Shown piece by piece: positions 50,801-64,000 of a DNA stretch of 64,000 nucleotides (positions within the stretch are counted from its first letter, which is position 1; each line of letters opens with the position of its first letter). This DNA comes from Phoebastria nigripes (lineage: Eukaryota; Chordata; Aves; Procellariiformes; Diomedeidae), in NCBI GenBank assembly GCA_035582835.1, contig JAYKAV010002574.1, positions 85,743-149,742 of the forward strand, given 5' to 3'. A program made the position numbers and the translations under genes. Under the pieces are notes generated by a model. The model made no database searches. It was not told where the DNA came from and saw only the letters and a list, made by a program, of their open reading frames with translations.

Positions 50801-53800
50801 GATGGGGAAAAAAACCAATAGGCTAAGTTGTTGATAGTAACTCCCAGGGAAAATATTCTGTACTAAAGGATTGCTACTATAAGTATTGAAAATCTTGAAA
50901 TGTTACAGAAATTGAAATTATAAAACCACTGAAGGAAACTATTGCATGTAATCACCATAGTCTTTTTCTCACAGCTTGACTCTGACAGTTTGATGGGTTT
51001 ATTGCAGTTGGCATGGATTGCTTTGGCTGAACTAAATGGCAGCTATCTCACATGCCCTTGATTGTGTTCAGATTAATCAGAGGCTTTTGAAGTGATGGCT
51101 TTTGTGTGGTTTTGAAGAATGATGCATTTTAAAAACTGATATATCAAGACATTTTAAAATAAAGGTATTGCAACAAGACCCATATTGCTTCAATGAAATC
51201 CTACTGGGAACTATCTACTTCTCTCTTCAGTAATACAGGGGCAAAGATTAGGTTAGTTCTTTGTTATGACAGTAGGAGTCTTTGCTGTTTTTAAAAAGTG
51301 TATACATTGCTTAAAATGACCATCTTATTAATTCTCAGTCAGATCTGGAGATCCTCAGCACAAAAGTCTATTATAGTGACTAAAATATAATTGGCTTAGA
51401 TGGCAGTTACAGAGAGACTGGGGCTGTATTTAACAACTCACAAATGATACAGGGAGAATCCATATTATAAAAGAAGTTTAATGTTAAAGTATTTAATAAA
51501 CTATTTGTTCTTCACTTTGTTTTGATCAAAGCTTCTGCTTATAGACAGATAGAAAGAAGATAGATAACCAGAATGTAGGCAGTACATACCCTTTGATAGC
51601 TACAACATAAAGCATCTAAGAAAGGAAGGGGTTCCTCTCAGCTACTTCTTGTGAGTTAAATTTATTCAACGTCCTTTTTCATTGGCTGGTGGGTGACATA
51701 TGTAGTCCCTCACAAAACAAGGGCAATATGATTAGCCATCATTTAGATTAATTCCTCTCCATAAATCTATCAGCTTGAGCTGCTAATATTTACAGGTAAT
51801 GCACTTAGCATCTGCAGCTTTGCATTATGCATAGTAAATCATGATGGAAAATTTGTATTACATTGTCTTCTTTCTGCTACAGCAAAATTCCATAATGTGC
51901 CTTAAATGTTTAGTCTTGTCTAGTTATTGAATGTCTCAGGTGATGTAGCATAATCTCATTGGAAAAAACTCCTCTTCCTCAAGATAGTGTAATACCTTAT
52001 TCTGTGACCAGCCTCCTTGATTCTAGTGGAGGTAGGATGAGGTGCTACTGTCCATCCAAGCAACAGTCACAGAATGTCATTAACATCGTTTTCCTTTTAT
52101 TTGTTTATAGGATTTAGTCAATTCCATCTCATAGCCTTTTGCTGTATCCCCTCTAAAACACCTTCCATTTGAACATGTCTGTTTCTCTTCAGGAAATTTA
52201 TGTAAGGAGTAGTAAGAAATTGAATCATCATGAGAGGTGTCTCACCTGTTTTTCCTAAACTTCCCTTCTTTCTGAAGTCTCTAAGGTATTATGGCCTATA
52301 CAACACACAACCCACTTTCATATGCCCCCCTTGTACTAGCCCCTTGCTACTAATTTGTGCACTAGACGTGGAGAAAGTCACAGCCTTGCTTGCTCCTTCT
52401 TCAGCCACTCCTCAGTCCACATAGAGATATCAAGGCTGTAGTGTTTCTTATTCATTTTTTTTTATATCCTTATCTGTGAGAATCTTAGTTGAAGATATGT
52501 ATCATGGAAGACTGGACTAACACTCTTCTGGGTAGCTGCATTAGTGTAAGTTACAATTAGCCTTTACCTAAAATTTAAATATGCAATTTTATAGAATATG
52601 CAATTAGATTTCAATCTCTCCAGTGCTTGAATATTTTTTCCTTCCCTGAAATCCCTCTAATTTGCAAAAAACTTAACCTACAACTGACCTAATCACTCTG
52701 CTCATGTCATTAGAATAATTCCAAATCTCTGAAGAGAAGTCAAAATGCAGTGTCCATTCTAGTACTGCCAACACTTCACCAGCTTATCTGTGAGTCCATC
52801 TTCCCTGCTACTGGGGAGAATTGGTTACATTCTCTGTCACTATAGTCAGATCAAAGTGAATTTTGCTAATTACTGCTCAGTATCAGAGCTGACAATGGTA
52901 AAAATTAAACTGCCAGACAGAAAGCAAGCAAGACAGAATAAGTAGTGAGCAACTGTCAATGGCAATTATTTCGTGGTTAGAGCATCCATTTTATTACAGG
53001 TAATGGAGAAACTAGGGAAAGTGTTTAAGGGTTCAAAGATGGTAATTACTTTTTTCCTCCCCACCCTCGAGATTTGACTTGTTTTACCTTCCCTTTCACC
53101 TTCCTCTGAATTTTTTCCAGCTCCCAGTGAATCCTCTCTAAAATCTGCTGAGACCATTGATGGGCCCTGTGCTATGTCTTTCTCATGTTTGAAATGAAAG
53201 TGGAAAGATTCTTTCATATTGTAGGTTGGAGATCATCATCACAACCCTCTTTGCCTCAATTGAGACTCGACTTTAAAGATGTGTGTTCATGTATAATCAA
53301 GTGAACTGGAATCCCTCCAGGAGGAGGTTTCAGCACCAACTTACTTAAGTGCAGGGTTTGTATCTGTAGTGGAATTTGTAGTGCTGTGACAACAGCAAGG
53401 CTGAACTAGAAACAGGGGTGTCACCTACTGCAGTATCAGCAGACACCTTCCTTTTTAAAGGAAAAAAAATCAAATACTGTTCTTTAAGACAAATGAGATA
53501 CTTACTTCTGTAAATTATAGTAAGTGTAACATAGTAAGATATATGCATGCAAGTAAGAGTTATAGTAAGGGTTGTATCCAGCCCTCCAGCATGACTTCCA
53601 TTTACATCAGTTAATGGTTATTTTTCTCAAGGGTTTTTTTCTCTTGGTTTTTTTCCTCAATTGCGACATAGAGGACTGATTTTTTTTTTTTTNTTTTTAT
53701 TTTTACTTTCTTTTTTAACAATAAACCCTGAGATTTCTGTGTCGTCAGATGATGCTGGGAGCAAAGGTCCTAGGCACAAGCTTTCAGTACCTCTGTCTGA

Positions 53801-54823
53801 AACTGCTTATATTTCCCTGGTATTTGGGATAGTTGTCACTTAGATTTTGAGAAATCTTACTGTGAGGAATCAAAGAAACAGAATACGAAAGAGAAGTGCA
53901 ACCACAAGATGAAGTTGCTTTTTCATGGATGAAGAAGAAAAACATACAGGCTTGTATAATATCTCTTCTATAGAATGGAAAGAGAACATCTTAATATATG
54001 TTTGAATTTTGTCGGGAGTGAAGAAGGCTTAGCTTACTAGAAAAATAAATGAAATAATACTCTTTTTTTTAATTTACTGTTGAATTCTGGATGATACAGA
54101 GTGATTGCTTTTACAGCATTATTTTTCATTGTACACTTTTATAATGTTTTTGTCATCTGATTTGAAATCTTCCGGTCTAAGAGATTATCATTACCTTCAG
54201 TAGACTGATCCACATTGCAGTGTATCTTGGTGTAGGAGACGTTCTTTCAGTTCAGCCTGGTGAATGATTAGCCATTGCCATTGGACGGTGGCCTGCAGGA
54301 GTATTTATTTTACCCTCAAACTCGTAAGTTATTTGCTTAAAAGTAAATTATTGCAAAAAGAAGTTTCAACCAGAACTGCAGCATTTATATACTTTTTCTG
54401 GTATATATATTTTTATATGAAAATATGAATTCAGCCCTCATTCTTTATAAGCTTAGTAAAATATTCTGGCTGGTACTTAAACATTTAAGAATTCCATCAG
54501 ATCACCTCCTCCAGTCTGCCCATAATGTTGCTTCTGTCAGTAGTTTCTCTTGCTTTTCACTTTCTATCACCTTTCTCCTTTGTATGCTTCACTAGCTTCT
54601 TACTTGTTTATATCTATGTTTAGTCATCTTATCTTTGACACTGAAGTTCAGTCAACTCCCAGTTATTTATCTGAGTGCCAGATTGGCCATATCAGAGACA
54701 CAAAGTTGTTTCCTTGCACAGCTGGTTCAGGATCAGCAGAGCTTATTAAGTGCAGACACAGCATCACGGGGACGTAAATGCATTGCTCCCAAGACCAGCA
54801 CAGGTGGGTTTGGTTCTGACAGC
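47863..54823. other. Non-coding stretch, no gene seen
   Basis: No gene recognised; the longest frame is 114 codons (49050-49394, minus) and matches nothing I know. Two parts, about 50955-51180 and 51640-51860, look like vertebrate conserved non-coding DNA: low in simple repeats and rich in homeodomain cores such as GATTAGCC (51730-51737) and TTAGATTAATT (51743-51753). A T-rich tract lies near 53681-53710. Confidence 0.5.
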
Positions 54824-54857
54824 AAGGTACGTCTCTGTACGAAAGGTACGTCTCTGT
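54824..54857 (+). repeat. 19-bp tandem duplication
   Basis: AAGGTACGTCTCTGT occurs at 54824-54838 and 54843-54857, a period of 19 bp. It is a short recent duplication in non-coding sequence. Confidence 0.88.
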
Positions 54858-57309
54858 TCCAATTACTGCAGGAATAAGCTTGGGTCTTGCCACGTTCATA
54901 AAACCCAATACAGTGCTGTTCATGCTGAACCTTGGCTGGCTTCAATAACCTTTGTTTGCCTTGTCTCTGTCATTCCCGTTATCTTCTATTTTTTTCTATT
55001 GTTCAGGATATTTCAGTCCTCATTACTGAAAACTGCTTTCCTTTCTCCTCTAATTCCTTGCTGTTCTTTTTCATATGTATTTCTTTACACCTGAGCTTTA
55101 CATCTACCCATGTTCATATTGCATTTGTATTCTGTCAGGGTTTCTCTTATACATCTTTCTCTTTTTTCAAACTTTGTCAGGATGGTCTCACCAACGTCTC
55201 CTTAGGTCGTATTTAAGCTCCTCAGTATGATGTCTTTGACCAATAGGATTGTAAGTGTCATTGTCAGGAGGACCTAGTCATAAAGCACATTCTGACTTCC
55301 AGTATTTTATGTTTAATAAAACATATTCTGTATCTATTGCCCTGTCTCTCCCGAAGGAAGGAAAGGCTATAACGGTAAAACAAAAACAGATCAGGCATTC
55401 TCTGTAGATGTATACCTACTCCTGAAAGTTACTTCATGCTTAGAAAACTATTTCTTCTTCTCCTGTATTGTATTTTATTCTTCTTTATACTCTTTGGCTT
55501 TATTTGGAACCAAATGCAAAATTGCATCCAATGCAGATCAACACTTTCAAACTGGAACTCTGCCCCACTACCTTCAGCGTTTACTTTTTTCCAATTTGGA
55601 AGTGCTGACATTTTAATGAAATATCCTGTTCTGATTGTGTATGAGGATCCAAGTGCATTAAATTTACATATAAACATAGGTGCACTTGTCATACTGGATT
55701 GACTTACCAAATTTTCTGTAATTTCACCTTTCCTTACAAGAGTGAATTAGCTCAGTAGTTTGATTGCAAGTAAAAAGTGGTGTGTTTTTTTCATACAGTA
55801 TATTAACTTGAGACCTAGAGAACATTTGGTATGACACTTTATTATGATCATTCATTCTTCATGAAATCACCAAAGAAGTCAGTATACAGACACAATACAA
55901 ATATTCCAACCATGTATCATCTGAATACAACGTCCTCGCTAGGTTTCTATGAATTGAGTTGTACGTAGTGTAATGACCTTTCATTGACTTCATTGCTGGA
56001 CATATTTACAGTTGTTAGTGGCTTAATTTCACGCATTTAGGTTTCAGCATAATCATTACTGTCATGATGATTACAGTAGTTATGGTAATAATGTGGCTCC
56101 GGTGTACCATTGAAAAACTACTCTGAGGATGGTCAAAGTCAGCTACTTCTAATAACCAAAACAATCACTTCCAGCTTGCTTGTTACAAGTTTAAAGATGC
56201 TATCTTCAAACATGTTCTGTATATTTTTATAACCAGCTGAAATTGACAAGTTTAATAATCCATCNCCAAGGTTTTTTAATGAAGAAAAGTGATGCCTTGA
56301 TTGTTGCCCTTATTGTGTATTGTGTTTGTTCATTACCTGCAGCCATCAGTGTCACACCGGTGAAATGGTAAAAGGAATAACAAGATCTGAATATATTCTG
56401 TTTTAATGCTGCAGTAAAATACAAAGGCATGATCAAATGAACAAATTTGGGGTATCTGTATGGCACACAGCTCTAGATCAGGGGCTCTGATTTGCCCGTT
56501 TGAAAATAGCTCAGCTTAGCAGGGACTGAGAGTTATTGTGTGATGATCGTTGCGTAGTGAACTGGTTAATTCACTTCCTAATTGACAGGTGGTTATATCC
56601 ACAAAAGCTAATGCCACAATTGGCACTCTAGTTTGCACTATTGGTAGAAACAGTGAGCACTGAATGGCGTATACAGACTATGCTGTTGTCTTACTGTCAC
56701 AAATAGTAGTTCAATGGCAGCAATTATATACGCTGGTGGGAAATTGGGGTAGCTTTTTTCTAATGTGAACAATGCAAGGCTCAGGATTTGAGGGCTGTCC
56801 ATTTGGTGCCTTTCACAGGAACTAAATAGGTTGCAAAAAGAAAAAAAAATCTATTAGAACTATGATTTGTCATACTTAATCACCATATGTTTGGGTGTAC
56901 CAAGTAAATATACTCAGAGCTCTCAAAAAGATAATTATTTTTATCTATCTGTATGATCTTCAGAGCTTTCCCAGTGGTCAAGAGGGCTTCTGAGTATAAA
57001 ATAATATAGCATATATTTATTGTCATTACATATATTAATATGTGAAATAAAAGACTTACTACTTGTACTACTCTCTCTACATACACTGCAGCTACAGCAG
57101 AACATCTTGTATACTAAAATGTGACGCCAAGTTGGGGATCTCTCTTTTATTAAGCAGGGGATTATATCACCGTATCAGTAGGCTTATATAGCACCATTAC
57201 AGAGTGAATAAACAAAGCAGAAACACAGGAGTGAGATTTTTCATATGCTAGCAATTCTTTTCATTGGTGGACCCTGACAATTTTGATCAAAAACAGAGGG
57301 GAAGGGACA

Positions 57310-57333
57310 GGAAGGAAGGAAGGAAGGAAGGAA
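57310..57333 (+). repeat. GGAA microsatellite, six units
   Basis: Six perfect GGAA units in a purine-rich context. GGAA is the ETS-factor core, and arrays of it can act as enhancers in some vertebrate cells, but six units is short and no function is implied. Confidence 0.9.
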
Positions 57334-59108
57334 CTCTTTCACATTTAAAATAACCTCAGGATTCCTGTCCTCCCTAAACAACAAATTGAGTTCTATACTT
57401 AGATTTAAATGTATTTCATAGGTTCTTTTTACTACTTTACTTGCCAGATTTATTCCATTATCAGATATTCAGATCTATCCCAAACCAGTAACTATTGATG
57501 ACTCATCTTTATGATGAAAACATACTGCAAGGAGAACAAAGCAAAATATTAATTAGAGATGACTAAGTAGCAAAATTTGATATTTAGTCACTGGTATTGG
57601 ATATTTTCAGTGGGTCATGAAATTGTACTAAAATATACAGAAAATGCAAAGTAATGTGTATGTGACCTTGCTGTGCCTTTTGGTGTTTACCTCTTATCCT
57701 AAGGCTAACAGGAACTGGAGATACAGGTCTTCCAGTTTGCTATTCCTTTGCTATTGCAGATATTCTGGGTTACAGTACAGGGTCTAGTAAGCATGCTCTT
57801 CCCATGAATTCATTCCTCTTTCTCACAACTGAGCTACTGAGAATGCAAACTTTTGTAGAAGACTAAGAAAATTGTTGGATCAGAGTTTTATTTTTGCTCA
57901 GCTCTCNGAAGTGAGTAATTGATGATTTTTAAATGCTGTTGATGAACTGGATGAATTCGAATTCCCATGCACTTCTTTTGAAGACAAGCCGTGGTCCTTG
58001 TTTAGGCATATTTTCATTTGCAATTTAAGAAAAACTATTTCCAACATTTTGTGTCTTAAAGTTGGTCTAATAATGATATACCTATTAATTGCCACTTGTA
58101 AGGTTTGTGGGAGGGAGCGGCAATGAGTTGGAAAATCTAGATTATCTCTAGCTTAGCCTGCCTCACTTATCTTTTAAGTAAGTCAGAATCAGATGAGAAT
58201 ATTCAAAAAGTAGATATACATCAGTGTTCCTAAGTATCGAGGCTTGCAGTGCTGGTCCAGTCTAAGCACAGATTCTCAACAGTCCCTGAAGACTGAAGAC
58301 ATCCACACGCACACAGAGACAGCCATGGTGGTGGCTTCAACAGTGCTTCTGGAGGGTCCCTGCTCTTTCTGAGTAAAGCAGCTAAGTCAAGCCACATTCT
58401 GTTTGTCACTTTGCTTTTCCTTCCAATGGGTTGTGAGGGAGGAAAAGGATGACAGCGGCCATATCAGGTTACTGCTAACTCACTCCTCTTCTCTCGCTAC
58501 TCTCCTCTACTTAGTGGGGACAAGTAGGATTGCCCAGGGTAAAGCAATACCTTTAATTGGTTACCGTTAATACCTTACGTGCCAGGACTACTCCGGTCTC
58601 TTGTCCCCCAGTATCATCCCATGCAACCAACCATGCATCATCCTGGATCCCCCATATCACTTCAGCTCCTCAATTTCTAATTCCAGTATGTCAGTCCCCT
58701 CAAGCCAGCATCATCCCACTTACTTTCACTTTCCAGCTGCTACATTCCAGTCTCAGTGTCAGCTCTCCCATTTTTATGTATTTATTTATTTGATGAGAGG
58801 AATAGGGAATACGTTATTTTTCACAGGTCTAGGGGGAGTTTCTTTTCATTCAAATATCATTAACTAAGGTGCCAATTTCTGATGTAGCCTCTTCTGAAAA
58901 TGTTAGCATCCTTGTTACACTTGTATTATTGCACAGTATGATAGGAAGTTCATCCCAGAGGATGAACAGCTGAATACTACCATCAGAGAGGAATGCTACA
59001 GAAAAGGGATACTTTTCATCAATTCATAGTTGTTTGATGCAAAAGCTAGGAGACAAGGAAATTGTGAAATTGTGCTTTGCTGACACCCAGGCAGAAAATG
59101 GACCCTTT

Positions 59109-59125
59109 AAAAAAAAAAAAAAAAA
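59109..59125 (+). repeat. A17 homopolymer
   Basis: Seventeen A in a row. I looked for a retroposed gene upstream and saw none, so it is listed as a simple repeat. Confidence 0.9.
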
Positions 59126-62100
59126 GACAGCTTAGGTTGTGAAAAGAATTGGATCAGCTAAAAATAAGAATCAGCCAGGTTTAAAAAAAAAATAGCCTTA
59201 TTGTTGCTTAGTAGATTAATAGCTATCTGACAGTACAGTTCTGATATTGTGCAGTTTCAGGAGCATGAATGCCACTTACAGTTAGACTCTAAAAAATCAT
59301 TTTGTTTTGACTGGTAAAGAGGTCAGAGCTGAACAAAGCAAACACCAAACACTAAACTTGTATAATATCTATGTTAAATTATTACCACACTTTTTGATGT
59401 ATAGGTTGTTTAGGTATTTTTTCTGTATTTCGTGCCCAAAAGTGTAAGTTGCACATCCTATATCTCATTTTGGCAATACCAACAGCATAGAGAAACACCT
59501 TTACCTGAATTATTGTGATGAGAAATTTGTTTTGAGTTGGAGCCTATGTCTTTAACGGGGATATGGCTAAAATGTTGTAGTTTTCCATTTGCTTCCCTGA
59601 AGTCACAAGCTACTTGCTGAGTTGTACTATAAAACTTTAATACACTAAATCTCCAGTGAGGTAACTCTACGATGTTCAGAAGAAAGAGTATCCATATAAA
59701 TTTGGGACTGTTACCTCCAGGTAATACTTCAGATATGGCATTTTCAGCTTTAAGAGCGATCAAACAATATCCCATGGCAATGACTCTGCGNTCCCTCAGT
59801 TATCCCACCTTTACATCAGTGGACACCCCGGGATGATGGAGTTTCTATCGTACAGTTTTGTCTTTTCTACATTTTTAAATAATCCCTCAGATCTCAACAT
59901 CTGCAACCTACAATATTGTTTGCACAGTGAACACATGAACTGTTGCCCTTTGGCAACCTATTTGCTATTGAATTAATTGCAGCTTTAGGTTTATTAACTA
60001 TGTGACTAGGCATAAGTAGCAGCAATCTATCCACAAAACTTTAGCAATACAAAAAGCCCACACCATTCAATACTTTACATTTTAACAAACAAAAGACCCA
60101 TCTGTGCCACCTTCCCGTTTTACACATACATAATTTTTCTGCAGATTTTTTCAGAGATTCAATAAGACATTTATGCTAATGAGGCCAGAATTTGGGCCTA
60201 CACAACCACCAAGTGCAAAATAACAGCATAAAATAGGCATATACTGAGTTGAAATCAACTGGGAAAAAAAAAGTCATGCTCATCAAGGAAAATGTTGGCT
60301 GCTTAGAACATAAAAGGCAAGTGAACAGTTACCATGTTACAATTACAATACCTTTTAGGAGAGGAAAATGTTTTTTGCATGCGATCTCATATTATAAGAA
60401 TTTCACATTTGTCTTTTCAGTTCTTAATTTTAGTGTACTTAAAATACATTAGATCTTATGGTACCACTAAATTATATAAATCCTTGTAGAATTATATTGA
60501 ATGACAACAAAATTTAACATTTCACTGGGAAAATTCTGCTAAAAGAAAAAATTAATATGATATTGATTAGAAATTTCCCTGTGAATGTTCACAAATGTGA
60601 GAACTTTTCCTATCAGTGCATTTGATACCAACTATATTAAACATAAGTTGTTTTTTCATGTAGATGGCCTTGAGAAAATAGAACATCATGTAGCATATTC
60701 TGATTTTGAAAGCTATTCGTATTTTGTGTTTGTAGCTTTACATATTTGTAACTCCCAAGAATTTTAAGAAGTGGAACACATTACATATGACCTGTCTTTC
60801 AGTGGAACCTGCAGGACTGTCATAACCATCAAATTCAATACCAGTTTCAGGTATTAGTTCCACATGTCTAGTATTTTTACCTCTTCTGGTTTAAGTTCAT
60901 AAACCATAACCTCAGGTGTAATTTAATTCANTCTTTTCTGGAAGTTCATAAATATGTATTTGATGCAAGGGATAGACCAGAACTCACTCCCAAGATGCTG
61001 TTCGGGCTAAGTGGAATCTCCTTAGGAACTGCTTCAAAGATCAATTCCTCTTGTCCATAAAAAATAAGTTTAAATTGTCTTCTATGAGCCTGCTGTTAGC
61101 AATTGTACTGTTACATTATGTATGATTCTTCGACTGCTCATTGCTTCAACAAACTGCACAGTGCTCCATTAGTGATTTTCAATTCCATGCTAAGCTTTGC
61201 AATTTATTAGTGTTGTTTAGGCTAATGTACTATTATTTTGCATATTTTATATCATATTTCATTTGCTATTCATATGACCTAACAGTTAAGTATTGGGGAT
61301 CAATAAGCCTTCTAAATGTTTTCATATTCGTATTAGGAAAAAGAGGGAAATCATGCAGGCAGCCCAATACGTAGTCGATTGGGACGAAGTTAAATTTTTT
61401 AGCAATTTTCAGTTTTCCCTCCAGTTTGTCTGCAGATTTGACTGCAGGTTTCCAAACAATGACATAATGGCCAGATGCACTTATTCATGAAAATAATTTG
61501 GTTTTGTAATGATCCCCTAATTGTAGATGCCCGGACCATGTTCATGTGGATTCTTCGCCAGTGTGCTCTCTCTCTGTATATAAATACCAAGATTAAATTC
61601 ATCTTAAAATACCACCTACTTCCAAGAAGCAGGTGCAGTTCCACATTTATTTTGGTTTTGATTTTGTCTTTCCCAGAGCTGTGCACTGTTTCAGAAAGGG
61701 AAATATTTAGTATTAGTCTGTGGAAAATGTAATTCTTCTCCCTCAGAAGGTTGTATAAACTTAAAACTTCTGTGTGCTCAGTTGCTGTATCTGGTAGAAG
61801 ACCACAAAAAAATCAACAAGCACCAATTCAAATTTTCAAATGAATTGACTTCACACCTTTTGGAGTCCCTTTTCTTAAAATACAGAGGTTTAGAAAGCAG
61901 CAGTGCTACAAAAATAGACTTTTGAGAGTATTAATAAAGTGGTTTGAAGTGTTCATGGAAAATATGTATGTAAACATATGTCAGAATTGCTAAAACATTC
62001 ATTCAAGCACGGAAAAAAATGTCAAGTATCTTACTGGTACATTGCAAATAGGGAGTAGGACTGAAATTTTGAATGCTCCTGAGGATGTGGATCGAGGCAC

Positions 62101-64000
62101 TAATGACTGCTCAGTAAAGACTATAGCAGAATTAGCATTTAAGAGAGTTATAAAGCATTGATACTCCTGTTTTCTTTTTGAACATTTGTCTTTTGTATAA
62201 AATTTAGCATATGTAGTTTTTCAACACAGAACCAAAGATACAAGAAATTTTTGAAAAGGTAAGATAAGTGTTAGTTAATAAGCACTAGATAACCTCACAA
62301 GGTTCTACTACTTTCCATGATTTAGATATTACATCTCAGCTGCTAAAAATTCATCAGATACAAAACCTGTATGTGACTTTTGGATAAAATTTTTAAAATA
62401 ATGAAAAGTGACTGTAATATTTTCATATTTAAAATCTCTACATTTATAATGGGAATCAAAAATACTTACCTTCAACCTAAGCAAATAGTTTTCCAAAATC
62501 AGTTCTGTTCATTGGCTTCCAAAAGACATGTTACAAGGGAAACCTTCAGTTGGTCTGAAGGCCCAGGATCTGCAGGATGCAGATGTAGTTGCTTTTTGGA
62601 ATCACCAGGTGCCTGATTCTCCTGCCTGGGGGCTTTGGGGTCCTTCGTGTCCCCAGCTGTGAGCAACCAACACAGCCAGACAGCCCTAGGAGCAAGATCT
62701 GCAAAATCACAAATATCAAACAAATCTCCACATAGCTGATAGGAAATAAAGCCTTTTCCTCAAAACTGCATGTATCCACAAAGTATTTCTGGTTTGGCAC
62801 TTCATCACAGTCAAATTAAATTGCATCTGATTGTCTCAGGTCAGCCATGTGTATGCACACAGACACAGAGTTCTAGATATATAAGCCCAGTATCTTCAAA
62901 GCTGTAATTTGAAAGTTCATTAGTTGTGAGTTTATAGGCATTTTACTAGTAGACTTTCCAGCTTCATATGTTTCCCATACTTGTATATAGGAATGCAATA
63001 GGCATATGATGACATCAGTATAAATCTCTGACTACTTTCCTTTCTATCCCTGTCTTCCCCATTTAGACAGCCAGTCAGAGCTTGGCATGCCAGTGGCTTC
63101 TTTCTCTGTCAGCATATGGAGAAGATAGAGCTCCTTTCTACATTCCCCTCTTGACACACGCAGCCCTCGTTTTACCCATCTGGATTTGCTGTGATTCCTC
63201 ATAAACGCCCAGCACATTTCCTTCCCAGGGCCAATGTAGGGAGAGCAGTGATGTATTGCCAAGTGCCAAAACTCCCTCAAGATATCTAATGACAGCAAAA
63301 GATTCCTTCATAAGGGCAGTTTTTCATGGCATTGTCTAAGCTGGAGATAGTCTGAAGATGGCAGAACAGCATAAATAGAGATTAAGTTCCTATTTACAAA
63401 AGGAAATACTTTCTCAAAATCTGTGAATAGCAGCAAGAGCTGTGGCTTTGTCAGACTACAAAAAAGGGTTACAAGTGGTACGGCTATCACAATAATTGTA
63501 TTTGCAGTAAATTCTCGGTCTAGACAGGGCATAGTTAAACTTATGTAAATATTTGGAGACTTGTACGTATCTGCAGTGATTAAAGATCTGCTTTAAAGAA
63601 TTATTTTGGTTTTTTGCTTTCTCTTTTGCTGCAAAATATACACGTATGTGTAACAGTGGGTCAAGCAGATAGAGACTATTAAGAATGAAAAAGTAAAGCA
63701 GGCGTCTGTGCTGAGAGATAAATGGTTGTGGTTCACAGCACTAACAATCTCTGCTGATGCAGCTGGTAGAGATCGTAAACCCCATGATGAAAATATCTCC
63801 ATATCCATATTATGATGCTCTAAAGCACTGCAGGCACAGATGGCAGAACTTGTAAGTTCTCTCAGAAACATAGTTATGGTTCACAACATTTTCAGATTCT
63901 TCTGAAAGAGCAAGTATAGCTTGTAAGCCCTGAGGAGAAGTTGATGGCACTTACAAACTATGCCAGTTCATGTGGCAGACCTCGTAGACATCGGGAGAAA

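Larger units (their letters stand above)
54858..64000. other. Non-coding stretch to the window end, no gene seen
   Basis: No gene recognised. Contents noted: a GGAA microsatellite (57310-57333), an A17 run (59109-59125), a homeodomain-rich and complex part at about 56480-56740 and an octamer-like TATGCTAAT near 60172-60180. Overlapping frames near 62499-62800 (minus, one with a hydrophobic stretch) resemble no known membrane protein. Confidence 0.5.

Noticed and set aside
59109..59125. Poly(A) tail of a processed pseudogene
   Set aside because: No coding or gene-like sequence lies upstream, and no flanking direct repeats were found.
62499..62800. Two overlapping minus-strand frames, one with a hydrophobic stretch
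   Set aside because: One hydrophobic segment in a short frame is not evidence of a membrane protein, and no homology or splice context was seen.
1..64000. CRISPR array, tRNA or rRNA genes, bacterial-type operons
   Set aside because: No regularly spaced repeats, no tRNA-like box A and box B pair that I could find, and the composition and repeats are those of a vertebrate nuclear genome.

Overview
The window looks like avian nuclear DNA, most likely from a non-galliform bird. It is an AT-rich, gene-poor stretch, either a gene desert or the inside of a very long intron. The bird call rests on three things: a 5'-truncated CR1 LINE ending in the ATTCTATG octamer repeat typical of bird CR1s, a second short CR1 3' end of the same kind, and three copies of one LTR family (terminus TGTCCTGGTTTC, 5-bp target duplications) that I know as a common ERVL-like LTR of bird genomes. 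There is no operon, no intact protein-coding gene, no tRNA or rRNA and no CRISPR array. Almost all open frames are short and chance-like. Isolated single n bases recur through the window.

Layout. 1-2473: no gene seen. 2479-3632: an odd LTR element in which both outer ends are the same (3') end of the LTR, flanked by GTAAT duplications. 3638-11822: non-coding, with a palindrome and hairpin cluster near 8.45-8.63 kb. 11828-12400: minus-strand solo LTR (duplication CCTTC). 12406-17880: non-coding. About 17.9-18.24 kb and 19.2-19.55 kb: two diverged direct copies of one unrecognised segment. 21137-21590: a short minus-strand CR1 3' end beside a much older plus-strand LINE fragment. 24973-25039: a GC-richer 67-bp block with good splice signals, a candidate exon. 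31731-32240, with a weaker extension to about 32.46 kb: a minus-strand frame resembling the C-terminal half of L1-type ORF1 protein, unexpected in a bird. 33106-34745: a very old minus-strand CR1. 40839-41413: plus-strand solo LTR (duplication GTAGC) with the best preserved promoter. 45131-47810: the main minus-strand CR1, with endonuclease and reverse transcriptase remnants broken by frameshifts. 47811-64000: non-coding, with microsatellites and several stretches that could be conserved regulatory elements.

No genes work together here. The recognisable content is a transposon record of different ages: old CR1 and the L1-like fossil, then younger CR1, then LTR insertions. The points most worth a second look are the inverted-end LTR element, the L1 ORF1-like frame, the candidate exon and the diverged local duplication. 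I found no convincing new biological system; these are leads of different strength. Family assignments come from recognition by eye, without database searches.
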